58,464 bases of DNA, from positions 1 to 58,464 of the forward strand of contig JAKUOP010000012.1 in NCBI GenBank assembly GCA_022450565.1, read 5' to 3'. A program made the position numbers and the translations under genes. Numbering within the stretch: the first letter of the stretch is position 1; every line of letters starts with the position of its first letter. The stretch comes from Candidatus Nitrosopelagicus sp. GTDB lineage: Archaea > Thermoproteota > Nitrososphaeria > Nitrososphaerales > Nitrosopumilaceae. Below are positions 1 through 7,163 of this stretch, in pieces. Under the pieces are notes generated by a model. That model worked only from the letters and a program-made list of their open reading frames with translations. It was not told where the DNA came from and did no database searches.

Positions 1-461
1 GAATCAATTGGTTTAGTTTGAGTAACAATTTCTTCTTGGACATCTGCATCTGCTGGTTTATCCATAAAATCACTAAAATCTGAAAATGACTGATCCTGAT
101 TTTGTTCAATTGGATTTGCTAATCCAACTTCCATTTGCTCATCTGGTTTTTTAAACTCTCTATATTCAGCAATTGTTCCACTACATTCATTGCAAGTGTA
201 TGTCCCTCTTTCAGCCAGAATTAAATTCTCGGCTACTTCCTCATTTGGATTTTCAAATTCAATATTTGGACTTCCCTCAAAATCTCTTTCACAACTATTA
301 CAAAAATATTTTGAAATTTGTTCAGATTCTAATCTTCCTATTGGTGCCAAAAAAAGATCTGGGCCACCTAAATTTCCTTTACTTTGTTGTTGATCGGTAA
401 CTTTAGCCATAACATAACCACCAGAACCCCTTAACTTTTTTAATCTTAATTCAGAACTCAT
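1..461 (-). CDS. Zinc-ribbon protein of unknown function (3' end outside window)
   Basis: The frame opens with ATG at 461 and runs off the left edge without a stop, so about 153 residues are visible. Two CxxC knuckles (C54/C57 and C90/C93) could bind one zinc as a split ribbon. The segment between them is acidic. After the second knuckle the chain becomes polar, rich in Asp, Gln, Ser and Phe, and probably disordered. There is no signal peptide or membrane segment. A TATA-like stretch at about 484-499 lies some 26 bp upstream. It diverges from the thioredoxin gene at 587. I do not recognise the family. A nucleic-acid or protein-binding role is only a guess from the zinc knuckles. Confidence 0.75.
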   Translation of the reverse strand, partial: MSSELRLKKLRGSGGYVMAKVTDQQQSKGNLGGPDLFLAPIGRLESEQISKYFCNSCERDFEGSPNIEFENPNEEVAENLILAERGTYTCNECSGTIAEYREFKKPDEQMEVGLANPIEQNQDQSFSDFSDFMDKPADADVQEEIVTQTKPID

Positions 462-586
462 GTTTTCAATAAATTATTCTGGTCATTTAAGTATATTTTC
501 TAGCAAGTATAGAATTTTTTACATTATCAAATCTTAGATGTATGTGAACATTTTTACATATCCATAGATGACAATTTCTGATAATC

Positions 587-919
587 ATGGGAATTACTCA
601 AATATCTGATGCAAAGTCATGGGAAACTGATGTGATAAATTCTGATAAACCGGTATTTGTCGACTTTTGGGCAGAATGGTGTGGACCATGTAGAATGGTT
701 AGTCCTGTTGTAGAAGAACTCGCAAGTGATTATGAGGGCAAAGTTAATTTTGTGAAAGTCAATGTTGATCAGGCAAATGAATTAGCCTCGAAATACAATG
801 TATTTAGCATCCCAACTCTCATTCTTCTTAACAGAGGCGAAATAATCGCTCAACAAGTAGGCGCAGGTTCTAAAGAAACTTATCAAAATATGATTGATAG
901 AGCACTAGAAAAAATTTAG
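587..919 (+). CDS. trxA: Thioredoxin
   Basis: Single-domain cytosolic dithiol-disulfide oxidoreductase of 110 residues, the normal family length. The redox motif WCGPC is at residues 31-35, preceded by the usual FVDFWAE strand, and the cis-proline loop appears as SIPT followed by LILLNRGE. ATG at 587 gives a standard N-terminus, and a TATA-like TTTACATA lies about 29 bp upstream. It is monocistronic: a T-rich stretch follows and the next gene has its own promoter. The window holds a second thioredoxin at 11544-11966 with an N-terminal extension. The partner reductase is not in the window. Confidence 0.95.
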   Translation: MGITQISDAKSWETDVINSDKPVFVDFWAEWCGPCRMVSPVVEELASDYEGKVNFVKVNVDQANELASKYNVFSIPTLILLNRGEIIAQQVGAGSKETYQNMIDRALEKI

Positions 920-929
920 GCTCTACTAA

Positions 930-945
930 TTTTCTTCTTTTTATT
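930..945 (+). terminator. T-rich terminator after thioredoxin
   Basis: A pyrimidine tract dominated by T begins about 10 bp after the thioredoxin stop codon. Runs of T on the coding strand are the usual archaeal termination signal. No hairpin is seen. Confidence 0.5.
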
Positions 946-981
946 CTAAACTATTAATATTACAATTATCCAGTTTAGTCT

Positions 982-1509
982 ATGTCACTAGGAGAAATTG
1001 ATACATTAAATCTCACTTTCGAAAAGCTACAAGCATTATTTGACGAATCTCAAGGATATTACGAATCTTTTCTTGACGCAAATAATTTGTACAAGGCAGG
1101 AAAACTTTCAGACAAAGAGTTCTTTCAAAAATTAGGTGATTACACAGTTGCTTATTCTGCTTTGGAGTTTTTAGCAATTAAAACACTAATGGAGATGAAA
1201 AAAACACTTGATAAGGTTGCAAGTGGATCTTCTACTGGTACACAATCTCCTGGCTTAATGCCTGGAATGGGACAACCTGGAATGATGCCAGGTATGAATC
1301 CAGGTGCACGTGTTGGTACTGCAGATAATCCTGTTGGAGGACCTCCCTCTGTAATGTCTGCACCTGATGCATTTAATCAACCTGGAACTTTACCATCACC
1401 TGATCCCTCGTTGCTTCCTCCAAAACAAAGTGCTGGAAACTGTCCTTCATGTGGTGCAGACCTTAGAGCAAATGCAAAGTTTTGTACTAAATGTGGCACA
1501 AAATTATAG
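982..1509 (+). CDS. Protein with C-terminal double-CxxC zinc ribbon
   Basis: A 175-residue protein of unknown function with three parts. Residues 1-75 look all-helical. Residues 80-145 are a low-complexity Pro/Gly/Met linker with repeated PGM units. The last 25 residues form a zinc ribbon with two CxxC-type knuckles (CPSC and CTKC), ending in CGTKL. This ribbon type is common in archaeal and bacterial adaptor proteins. A TATA-like TTAATATTAC at 953-962 lies about 25 bp before the ATG, so it probably has its own leaderless transcript. It converges with the gene at 1513-1878, whose protein ends in a very similar ribbon, with 3 bp between the stops. Confidence 0.8.
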   Translation: MSLGEIDTLNLTFEKLQALFDESQGYYESFLDANNLYKAGKLSDKEFFQKLGDYTVAYSALEFLAIKTLMEMKKTLDKVASGSSTGTQSPGLMPGMGQPGMMPGMNPGARVGTADNPVGGPPSVMSAPDAFNQPGTLPSPDPSLLPPKQSAGNCPSCGADLRANAKFCTKCGTKL

Positions 1510-1512
1510 TTA

Positions 1513-1878
1513 CTAAATTAAGTTCGTTCCACACTCTCTACAAAATTTGGCACTAGATGAATTTTTTCCACCACACTCTGAGCAAAACTGTTCTGAATCT
1601 GATGACTCATCAGAGTTTGCACTACCGTATAGTCCAGAACCCAACACTGCACCAGTTGGTACATATTTTTCGTCATCAATAATTTCAACCGGAGCAAAGT
1701 CTTTTTCATCTATATATGTCAGTAGCCTAGGAATACCTTCATCTTTATTCTCCGGGTCTGGCACCATATCTCCTAACCAAAACGAAAATCTCATCAAAGT
1801 TAATTCTGGAGTAGAAAATGCAAGTGTATGACTAGACATGTAATCATTTGCAGCTTCTTTTCCATTGAATACTTTCAT
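1513..1878 (-). CDS. Small protein with C-terminal zinc ribbon
   Basis: A 121-residue protein. Residues 1-90 form a domain I do not recognise, with a conserved-looking segment around SFWLGDMVPDPENKDEG. The last 25 residues form a zinc ribbon (CSEC then CREC, ending CGTNLI) closely resembling the C-terminus of the convergent protein at 982-1509. A TATA-like GGTGTATAAT (read on the plus strand) at 1898-1907 is centred about 25 bp before the ATG. No membrane segment is present. Function unknown. Confidence 0.8.
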   Translation of the reverse strand: MKVFNGKEAANDYMSSHTLAFSTPELTLMRFSFWLGDMVPDPENKDEGIPRLLTYIDEKDFAPVEIIDDEKYVPTGAVLGSGLYGSANSDESSDSEQFCSECGGKNSSSAKFCRECGTNLI

Positions 1879-1897
1879 GAATTAATAATTTTTGATA

Positions 1898-1907
1898 GGT
1901 GTATAAT
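1898..1907 (-). promoter_or_regulatory. TATA-like box for the 1513-1878 gene
   Basis: The plus-strand text is GGTGTATAAT, which reads ATTATACACC in the direction of transcription. Its centre is about 25 bp upstream of the start codon at 1878. The identical decamer recurs at 2012-2021, at the same distance from the tRNA-Ala 5' end. Confidence 0.5.
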
Positions 1908-1919
1908 GTTTTCTAGAAA

Positions 1920-1991
1920 TGGACCGAGAGGGAATCGAACCCTCGACATCCACGTTGCGAACGTGGCGCTATACCCCTAAACCATCGGCCC
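1920..1991 (-). tRNA. tRNA-Ala (anticodon CGC)
   Basis: The 72-nt reverse complement folds as a complete cloverleaf. The acceptor arm GGGCCGA pairs with TCGGTCC and contains the G3:U70 wobble pair that identifies alanine tRNAs. The discriminator base is A. The anticodon stem CCACG/CGTGG encloses TTCGCAA, giving anticodon CGC (codon GCG). The T arm is GAGGG-TTCGATT-CCCTC. CCA is not encoded after the discriminator and no intron is present. A TATA-like box lies about 26 bp upstream at 2012-2021. Confidence 0.95.
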
Positions 1992-2011
1992 AATTTTTAT
2001 CATTTTTATTC

Positions 2012-2021
2012 GGTGTATAAT
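2012..2021 (-). promoter_or_regulatory. TATA-like box for tRNA-Ala
   Basis: GGTGTATAAT on the plus strand reads ATTATACACC toward the tRNA. Its centre is about 26 bp from the mature 5' end at 1991, the expected archaeal spacing. Confidence 0.55.
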
Positions 2022-2063
2022 CATTTACTCAACTAATATAATGATAAAACGTTCAGAATAATT

Positions 2064-3452
2064 ATGACATATGATACTGTTATAGTAGGCTCGCATGTTG
2101 TACACCAATCAGGTATCATAGAGAAGAATATTGTAATTGATGAGGGTAAAATTATAGAATTTACAACTGACATTCCATCATGTGATAATAAAATTGACGC
2201 TATGGGACTGGTTAGCATTCCAGGTTTAATTGATACACACATGCATTATGGTGTATATTCTCCAATTGATCGGGCAGCTACAACAGAATCTCATGCAGCA
2301 GCAATTGGTGGTGTTACAACCATGATGAGGATGTTAAGATTGGATGGCTCTTTTAGTATAAATCTTGAAAAACAATTAGATGCAAGTTCTAATTCGCATT
2401 ATGTTGATTACGCAGTTCATGCATCAATATTTAATCAAACTCAGATTGATGAAATGGAGTTATGTGTTGAAAAAGGAATTACTTCTTTCAAGCTGTACAT
2501 GAATCTTGGTGGTGAAGTTGGACATGTTTACATGGAAATGAAACCAGGAGAGACAAAATTAATTGATTCACATGTAGAGGTAAATGATGGTATAGTTGAA
2601 AATGTTGTTAAAAATGCATCAGAATTAAAATGTCCTGTATTAGTTCATGCTGAAGATTATCAAGAATGTGAATGTGGAATTAAAACTGCAAAAGAAAAGA
2701 ATCGTGATGGATTAAATGCTTGGTCTGAAAGTCGTTCACCTGATTCTGAAGTGAAATCAATCAAAAAAATTTCTGAGTATGCAAGAAAATATGATTCAAC
2801 AATTTACTTTGTTCATATTGGCTCTGCAAGTGCATTAGAACAAATAAGAATTGAAAGGCAAAATGGAACAAAAATTTTTGTTGAAACATGTCCTCATTAT
2901 CTTACGTTATCACATGAAACACAAAAAGGATATCTTGCTAAAGTTATGCCTCCAATCAGAACCCAAAATGATGTTAATTCCGTATGGGAAGCAATTAAGC
3001 AAAATCAAATTAATACAATAGGAACAGATCATGTTGCTAATCAATTAAAACTAAAAACTGATGGAGATAGTGTTTGGGATGCACTTGCAGGTTTTCCTGG
3101 AGTGGGAACACTTCTGCCCATCTTGCTCAGTGAGGGTGTTAACAAAAACAAACTTTCTTTAAACCAGTTGATCGAGTTGACAAGTTTTAATGCATCAAAA
3201 ATATTTGGCATGACTTCTAAGGGCAGTATTGAAATTGGTTATGACGCTGATATTACGATCATAGATATGAAAAAAGAGCAAAAAGTGGATTCTTTTCTCT
3301 TTGGCGGATTTTCTGATTATCTGGTTTATGATGGTTGGAATCTCAAAGGCTGGCCAGTGAAAACAATTGTTAGAGGTGAAACAGTATCTGAAGACTTTGA
3401 AGTTGTTGGTAGACGTGGATTTGGCAAATTAGTACCTAGAATTTTAAGTTAA
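2064..3452 (+). CDS. Cyclic amidohydrolase (dihydroorotase/hydantoinase/allantoinase superfamily)
   Basis: A 462-residue metal-dependent TIM-barrel amidohydrolase that hydrolyses cyclic amides. Visible metal-site motifs are DTHMH near residue 58, SFKLYM with the lysine expected to be carboxylated, HAED, the HIGSAS segment and GTDH. The length and the C-terminal GKLVPR ending fit hydantoinase, dihydropyrimidinase or allantoinase somewhat better than a short dihydroorotase, but the substrate cannot be decided by eye. No other pyrimidine gene is adjacent. A TATA-like TAATATAATG lies about 26 bp before the ATG. Its 3' end overlaps the convergent rpiA by 9 bp. Confidence 0.85.
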   Translation: MTYDTVIVGSHVVHQSGIIEKNIVIDEGKIIEFTTDIPSCDNKIDAMGLVSIPGLIDTHMHYGVYSPIDRAATTESHAAAIGGVTTMMRMLRLDGSFSINLEKQLDASSNSHYVDYAVHASIFNQTQIDEMELCVEKGITSFKLYMNLGGEVGHVYMEMKPGETKLIDSHVEVNDGIVENVVKNASELKCPVLVHAEDYQECECGIKTAKEKNRDGLNAWSESRSPDSEVKSIKKISEYARKYDSTIYFVHIGSASALEQIRIERQNGTKIFVETCPHYLTLSHETQKGYLAKVMPPIRTQNDVNSVWEAIKQNQINTIGTDHVANQLKLKTDGDSVWDALAGFPGVGTLLPILLSEGVNKNKLSLNQLIELTSFNASKIFGMTSKGSIEIGYDADITIIDMKKEQKVDSFLFGGFSDYLVYDGWNLKGWPVKTIVRGETVSEDFEVVGRRGFGKLVPRILS

Positions 3453-4121
3453 GACATCAAACTTTCCGTTTGTTTTCGCTTTGTAAATAACATCTGGTTT
3501 TTTAGTAAATATTCCAACTTCTAAAACACCTGGGATTTGCAGAATTTTTTGTTGTAATGATTTTGGATTTTTTATCTCACCAAAATTACAATCCAATATT
3601 ATATTCCCATTTTCTGTTACAAATGGGTATCCTCTATCAAGAGAACGTAGAACAGACTCACCACCAATTTTAGTAACATTTTTTTTAACAATATTTCTTG
3701 CCAGTGGGTGAACTTCTACTGGAACAGATCTGTTAAAATTATTTACAAATTTTGTTTTATCTGCTATTATCACTACTTTTTTTGCTAAAGACATTAAGAT
3801 ATTTTCTCGTAGTAATGCTCCTCCACCACCTTTTATTAAAAATTTATTTTTGTCAATTTGATCTGCACCATCAAACACTACATCAATGTGTTCAACTTGA
3901 TCAGTTTCAATTAATGGAAGATTACCTTCTTCTGCCACTAATTTGATTTGTGTTGATGTAGGCACACATCTAATGCTAAAATTTTTTGTTTTTACAAATT
4001 TTGATAATGTTTTTACAAAAGTAGTTGCAGCTCTACCACTACCAAGTCCAACAACATAATCATCTTTTACAAATCTCAGTGCGTCCACAGACAATGCCTT
4101 AATGGCATTATCAAATGACAT
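3444..4121 (-). CDS. rpiA: Ribose-5-phosphate isomerase A
   Basis: Interconverts ribose 5-phosphate and ribulose 5-phosphate to supply PRPP for nucleotide and histidine synthesis. The 225-residue length is standard. Family motifs are VGLGSGRAATTF near the N-terminus, DGADQID, and KGGGGALLREN with the catalytic lysine-glutamate region. The start codon overlaps the stop of the upstream gene by one base (TAATG), and GAGGTG just upstream is a good Shine-Dalgarno. The two genes are therefore probably co-transcribed and the start is secure. Confidence 0.95.
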   Translation of the reverse strand: MSFDNAIKALSVDALRFVKDDYVVGLGSGRAATTFVKTLSKFVKTKNFSIRCVPTSTQIKLVAEEGNLPLIETDQVEHIDVVFDGADQIDKNKFLIKGGGGALLRENILMSLAKKVVIIADKTKFVNNFNRSVPVEVHPLARNIVKKNVTKIGGESVLRSLDRGYPFVTENGNIILDCNFGEIKNPKSLQQKILQIPGVLEVGIFTKKPDVIYKAKTNGKFDVLT

Positions 4122-4951
4122 TAATCCACCTCAGCTTGATCAATCTTTGATAAGGTGTCCATTACTCTTTTTTTAATAGCAGTTAGATCATCATCTTCCT
4201 CATCATCAATCTCAGGTTCTGGAGGAAGTTGTACTGTTGGTTTTACTTTTTCTTGTATATTTTGTTCTGGAATTGGTGGTTTAATTTCGGTTGTACTTAT
4301 TATTGGCTTTTGTTCTGTTTCTATTTTTGATTTTTTAGGTGGTGGTGTAATAACATCGCTATCTAATTGTGCTAACATTTGATCGTATTTTGTTTGTTTG
4401 TGTGAATCAAGTTTTGGAACAGACGTTAATGTAGTAATTTCAAATTTCTTTGCCACTTCATTTTTTATTTCTGGTGTTTCTAACTCTGATACAATATTAT
4501 CATTAACTTCATTTTTGTGTGTATCTATCGTTACGTTATGTTCTGTATGTTTTACTTGTGATTTAATTTCTTTGGTGGTTAATTCTACTTTCTCGGTTTG
4601 ACTTGCTTGGATTTTTGATGTCAATTCGTATAGTCTCTGATCTAATTGTGATAATTTTTGATCCATTAATGTGATTAAACCTTCACCTAATGGTCCTAGG
4701 TCTGGGTGTTTACTTACAATCTGCAGTTTTTCTATTCTAGCAATAATTACTCCAAGTTGGTGTTGATATCTTAGTAGTAATCTATCGCGTTGAATTTTTG
4801 ATAATCCTGAATCATCATCGTATAATCTAGAAATTGTCTTTGTTAGAATGTCCTTTTCAATTTCTAACGCATGTAATTGGTTTTGAACATGGGTATTTGC
4901 TCCAATCTTTGGCTGCTGATTATTTTTTAATGAAAAAAATTGATTTAACAT
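4121..4951 (-). CDS. Coiled-coil protein with acidic/proline-rich tail, function unknown
   Basis: A 276-residue protein I cannot place. Residues about 20-130 are a long, strongly helical, Gln/Leu/Lys/Glu-rich region likely to form a coiled coil. Residues 130-245 are polar, Thr/Pro/Lys-rich and low in hydrophobics, with PP segments. A DDEEDDD acidic patch follows and the chain ends in a short amphipathic helix containing AIKKRVMDTLSKI. No Cys or membrane segment is seen. It lies 3 bp beyond the region-proximal L37e stop and overlaps rpiA by one base, so it is the middle of an apparent LSm-L37e-X-rpiA string. The architecture suits a scaffold or adaptor, but that is inference. Confidence 0.75.
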   Translation of the reverse strand: MLNQFFSLKNNQQPKIGANTHVQNQLHALEIEKDILTKTISRLYDDDSGLSKIQRDRLLLRYQHQLGVIIARIEKLQIVSKHPDLGPLGEGLITLMDQKLSQLDQRLYELTSKIQASQTEKVELTTKEIKSQVKHTEHNVTIDTHKNEVNDNIVSELETPEIKNEVAKKFEITTLTSVPKLDSHKQTKYDQMLAQLDSDVITPPPKKSKIETEQKPIISTTEIKPPIPEQNIQEKVKPTVQLPPEPEIDDEEDDDLTAIKKRVMDTLSKIDQAEVD

Positions 4952-5119
4952 CTATGTGTACCATTTGATCCATGAGTATCTTCTTAGTTTTGCGTCAGGA
5001 TAACCGCAACTTGCACATCTTTCATGACGTTTATGATATGAGTTTTTACCACATCTTCTACATCTGATATGAGTTTTTTTCCTAGACATCAAGCCCATTG
5101 ATGGTGTTCCTCTACCCAT
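4952..5119 (-). CDS. rpl37e: 50S ribosomal protein L37e
   Basis: A 55-residue zinc-finger ribosomal protein. It starts MGRGTPSMG and carries THIRCRRCG followed by RCASCGYP, the two CxxC pairs that bind zinc, then the LRRYSWIKW ending typical of L37e. It binds 23S rRNA. The start at 5119 follows AGGTGA, which overlaps the LSm stop codon and gives an ideal Shine-Dalgarno spacing. LSm followed by L37e is a common archaeal operon. Confidence 0.96.
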   Translation of the reverse strand: MGRGTPSMGLMSRKKTHIRCRRCGKNSYHKRHERCASCGYPDAKLRRYSWIKWYT

Positions 5120-5129
5120 AGTAATTCAC

Positions 5130-5360
5130 CTATTTTGGAGGTGGGGAAATCATAATTACATTATCCCCACGAACAACTATGGATCCAAGATTTTTTGAAT
5201 CGCCTTCAGAAGGGATCTCTTCTGATTGGTCGAGTAGCAGGTTCATGTGTTGATCAAAGCCCAACAAGTTTCCTCGTATTGTCTTATTACCTTTGAGCTT
5301 GATGAGTACTACCTTATTGATACTCTCATCCAGTACTTTTACTGCCATATCTACGGACAT
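5130..5360 (-). CDS. LSm / Sm-like archaeal RNA-binding protein
   Basis: A 76-residue Sm-fold protein. The Sm1 motif is seen in the [25 protein letters not shown] stretch (residues 17-41) and the Sm2 motif in [10 protein letters not shown] near the C-terminus. Archaeal Sm proteins form ring-shaped heptamers that bind U-rich RNA. It is followed 10 bp later by L37e, the usual partner gene. A TATA-like TTTAATAC around 5392-5401 sits upstream. Confidence 0.95.
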   Translation of the reverse strand: MSVDMAVKVLDESINKVVLIKLKGNKTIRGNLLGFDQHMNLLLDQSEEIPSEGDSKNLGSIVVRGDNVIMISPPPK

Positions 5361-5437
5361 TTATTTCACTTATTGGATCACCTACTGAGGAGTGTATTAA
5401 ACGTTGACTGGTAAAATTTTCACCTTTGTTCGGTAAG

Positions 5438-6127
5438 TCAAGATTGACACTCTTTTACCAGATTTCGAACAATTTCACTAAGAAATCGTTGCCCATCCTT
5501 CTTTGTTGCACCTGTAGGATCGCCCCATACACCATTCTTTGTGACCTTAGGAAAACCACCAGCTTTAGTAGAAAGCTTACTAATTCTTTTCTTTTCTTTT
5601 TCGCTTAATTCCTTTGTAATAAGACCTTTTTTTGCCTTTTTCATTTTTACCTTGTTTGAGATAGCTAACATGAGTGATGTTTCTACAAATCCTGCATGAT
5701 CAAATTCATGATCCATAAAATGCCAATATGACAATGAAGAGACGTAAGTAAGTTTTTTCATGTGGTTTAAAACTTGTAAATTTCCATGATGACCATTTAA
5801 GATGAAAATTTTCTTAATGTGATTTTTTCTAAGTGAGAGAATAACATCATCTAGAATTTTCCTAAGATTGTTTGCTTTTAGGCTCGTATTGAAAAGAGGC
5901 TCATGCTCCCATGATACTCCATAACTAATGGTTGGAAAAACTATGAAACCACATTTTTTTGCTAAACGTGAGGCTATCTCTGTAACAATATCAGAATCAG
6001 TTGATATTGGTAGATGGGCTCCATGCTGCTCAATTGAGCCTACAGGAATGATTACTGTAGGCTTTTTTGATTTGATTAATTTTCTAAATTCGGGATCATA
6101 TAGATCGTTTATGTTCATTACTTTCAC
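5438..6127 (-). CDS. Creatininase-family amidohydrolase (ArfB-like formamide hydrolase candidate)
   Basis: A 229-residue member of the creatininase fold. Metal-ligand motifs are IPVGSIEQHGAHLP, the STDSD that follows, LNGHHGN, and HAGFVETS. In archaea one branch (ArfB) hydrolyses the formyl group from the FAPy intermediate of riboflavin and F420 synthesis, releasing formate. Other members act on creatinine or mature peptides. The ATG overlaps the purU stop by 4 bp, so the two are translationally coupled. Since PurU also releases formate, a deformylase role is attractive but not proven. Confidence 0.8.
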   Translation of the reverse strand: MKVMNINDLYDPEFRKLIKSKKPTVIIPVGSIEQHGAHLPISTDSDIVTEIASRLAKKCGFIVFPTISYGVSWEHEPLFNTSLKANNLRKILDDVILSLRKNHIKKIFILNGHHGNLQVLNHMKKLTYVSSLSYWHFMDHEFDHAGFVETSLMLAISNKVKMKKAKKGLITKELSEKEKKRISKLSTKAGGFPKVTKNGVWGDPTGATKKDGQRFLSEIVRNLVKECQS

Positions 6128-6972
6128 TTATTTTTAGTGTGAACTTTTCTCCAACGAACATCCAATTTATTTGAAAGATGCATTTTTGTTGCTTTAAGTA
6201 AAGTTTCAGCCTCTAACTTTTGACCTTCACGTTTTATTGATTCTAATGTATCATCAGGAGTAACTTTAAACGAATCTTGGAAAATTATTGGTCCTTGATC
6301 AAGATTTTCTGTTACATAATGAGATGTAACACCAATAATTTTTGTTCCTCTTTCAAATGCTTGTTCATATGCTAATGCACCAGGAAATGCTGGTAACAGT
6401 GAAGGGTGAATATTGATTATACGATTAGGATATCTCCAGACAAAATTCGGTGAGAGAATTCTCATATATCTTGCAAGAACAATTAAATCAATATCATATT
6501 TTTTACAAATCTGCAAGATCTTTGTCTCAGCTTTATCTTGATTTCTTTCATTAATCATGACAAATGGAATCTTTGCCTTTTTTGCTATTGAAGACAATGT
6601 TTTTTCAGTACCAACTATTACAGAAATATTTCCTTTAATCTCCTTTTTAGATCTAGATTTCAATATAGTATTCAGACAATGTGGCTCTTTTGTAACAAAA
6701 ACTGCAATATTTTTTTGAGAATTTGTTTCATGATGAGTATTAACCTGCATTTTTAATTTTTTAGCAAGTTTTTGTATATCAGAATCAAATTTTTCTGTAT
6801 TAATTTTTGATGTAAATGATACCTCAAGATACATGCCAAAAAGTCCTTTGATTACATTTTGGTTAACTTGTTCAAGATTACCATTCTTTTCAAATACAAA
6901 ATTTGTAAAATTAGCTACAATTCCTTCCTTGTCTTTACCTACAACAGTTATTCCAACTAGTCTTTTTTTCAT
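6124..6972 (-). CDS. purU: Formyltetrahydrofolate deformylase
   Basis: Hydrolyses 10-formyl-tetrahydrofolate to tetrahydrofolate and formate. The 282 residues divide into an N-terminal ACT domain (about 5-85, starting VGITVVGKDKEGIVANFT) and a C-terminal formyltransferase-fold domain. The catalytic set is present: NIHPSLLPAF supplies Asn and His, and ENLDQGPII supplies Asp. Length is normal. A CATATATG box lies 25 bp before the ATG, indicating a leaderless transcript. It is co-transcribed with the creatininase-family gene. Confidence 0.9.
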   Translation of the reverse strand: MKKRLVGITVVGKDKEGIVANFTNFVFEKNGNLEQVNQNVIKGLFGMYLEVSFTSKINTEKFDSDIQKLAKKLKMQVNTHHETNSQKNIAVFVTKEPHCLNTILKSRSKKEIKGNISVIVGTEKTLSSIAKKAKIPFVMINERNQDKAETKILQICKKYDIDLIVLARYMRILSPNFVWRYPNRIINIHPSLLPAFPGALAYEQAFERGTKIIGVTSHYVTENLDQGPIIFQDSFKVTPDDTLESIKREGQKLEAETLLKATKMHLSNKLDVRWRKVHTKNK

Positions 6973-6993
6973 GGCGTCGATGATCTTGTATTA

Positions 6994-7001
6994 CATATAT
7001 G
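6994..7001 (-). promoter_or_regulatory. TATA box for purU
   Basis: CATATATG, a palindromic TATA-like octamer, is centred 25 bp upstream of the purU ATG at 6972. This predicts initiation at or next to the start codon. Confidence 0.6.
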
Positions 7002-7018
7002 CTTAAGGTATTTGAGTC

Positions 7019-7025
7019 AAAAAAA
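7019..7025 (-). terminator. Oligo-T terminator after tRNA-Leu
   Basis: Seven consecutive T on the transcribed strand begin 4 nt after the tRNA-Leu discriminator base, a typical archaeal termination signal. Confidence 0.6.
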
Positions 7026-7029
7026 CTGG

Positions 7030-7114
7030 TGCGGGAGGTGGGATTCGAACCCACGAACTCCTAAGAGACAGGGTCCTAAGCCCTGCGCCTTTGACCAGGC
7101 TGGGCGACTCCCGC
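7030..7114 (-). tRNA. tRNA-Leu (anticodon TAG)
   Basis: The 85-nt reverse complement is a class II tRNA. The acceptor arm GCGGGAG pairs with CTCCCGC and the discriminator is A. The anticodon stem CAGGG/CCCTG encloses CTTAGGA, giving anticodon TAG (codon CTA). A 14-nt variable arm can pair internally. The T arm is GTGGG-TTCGAAT-CCCAC. There is no intron and no encoded CCA. An AT-rich promoter box at 7136-7143 lies about 25 bp upstream. Confidence 0.95.
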
Positions 7115-7135
7115 AAACAATTAGCAACAACAGAC

Positions 7136-7143
7136 AAATTTAT
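7136..7143. promoter_or_regulatory. Shared divergent TATA-like element (tRNA-Leu and glmM)
   Basis: The octamer AAATTTAT reads ATAAATTT on the other strand. Its centre (7139.5) is about 25 bp from both the tRNA-Leu 5' end at 7114 and the glmM ATG at 7164. No other TATA-like box exists at the expected distance for either gene, so one element may serve both. Confidence 0.45.
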
Positions 7144-7163
7144 CGGTATTGGAATGATTGTAA

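Noticed and set aside
173-400. Plus-strand open frame at the left edge
   Set aside because: It is antisense to the zinc-ribbon gene that starts at 461 on the minus strand, whose CxxC motifs show it is the real gene.
4121-4951. Identification of the coiled-coil protein as CdvA or an ESCRT-like adaptor
   Set aside because: No PRC-barrel region or recognisable MIM2 motif could be supported from the sequence alone.
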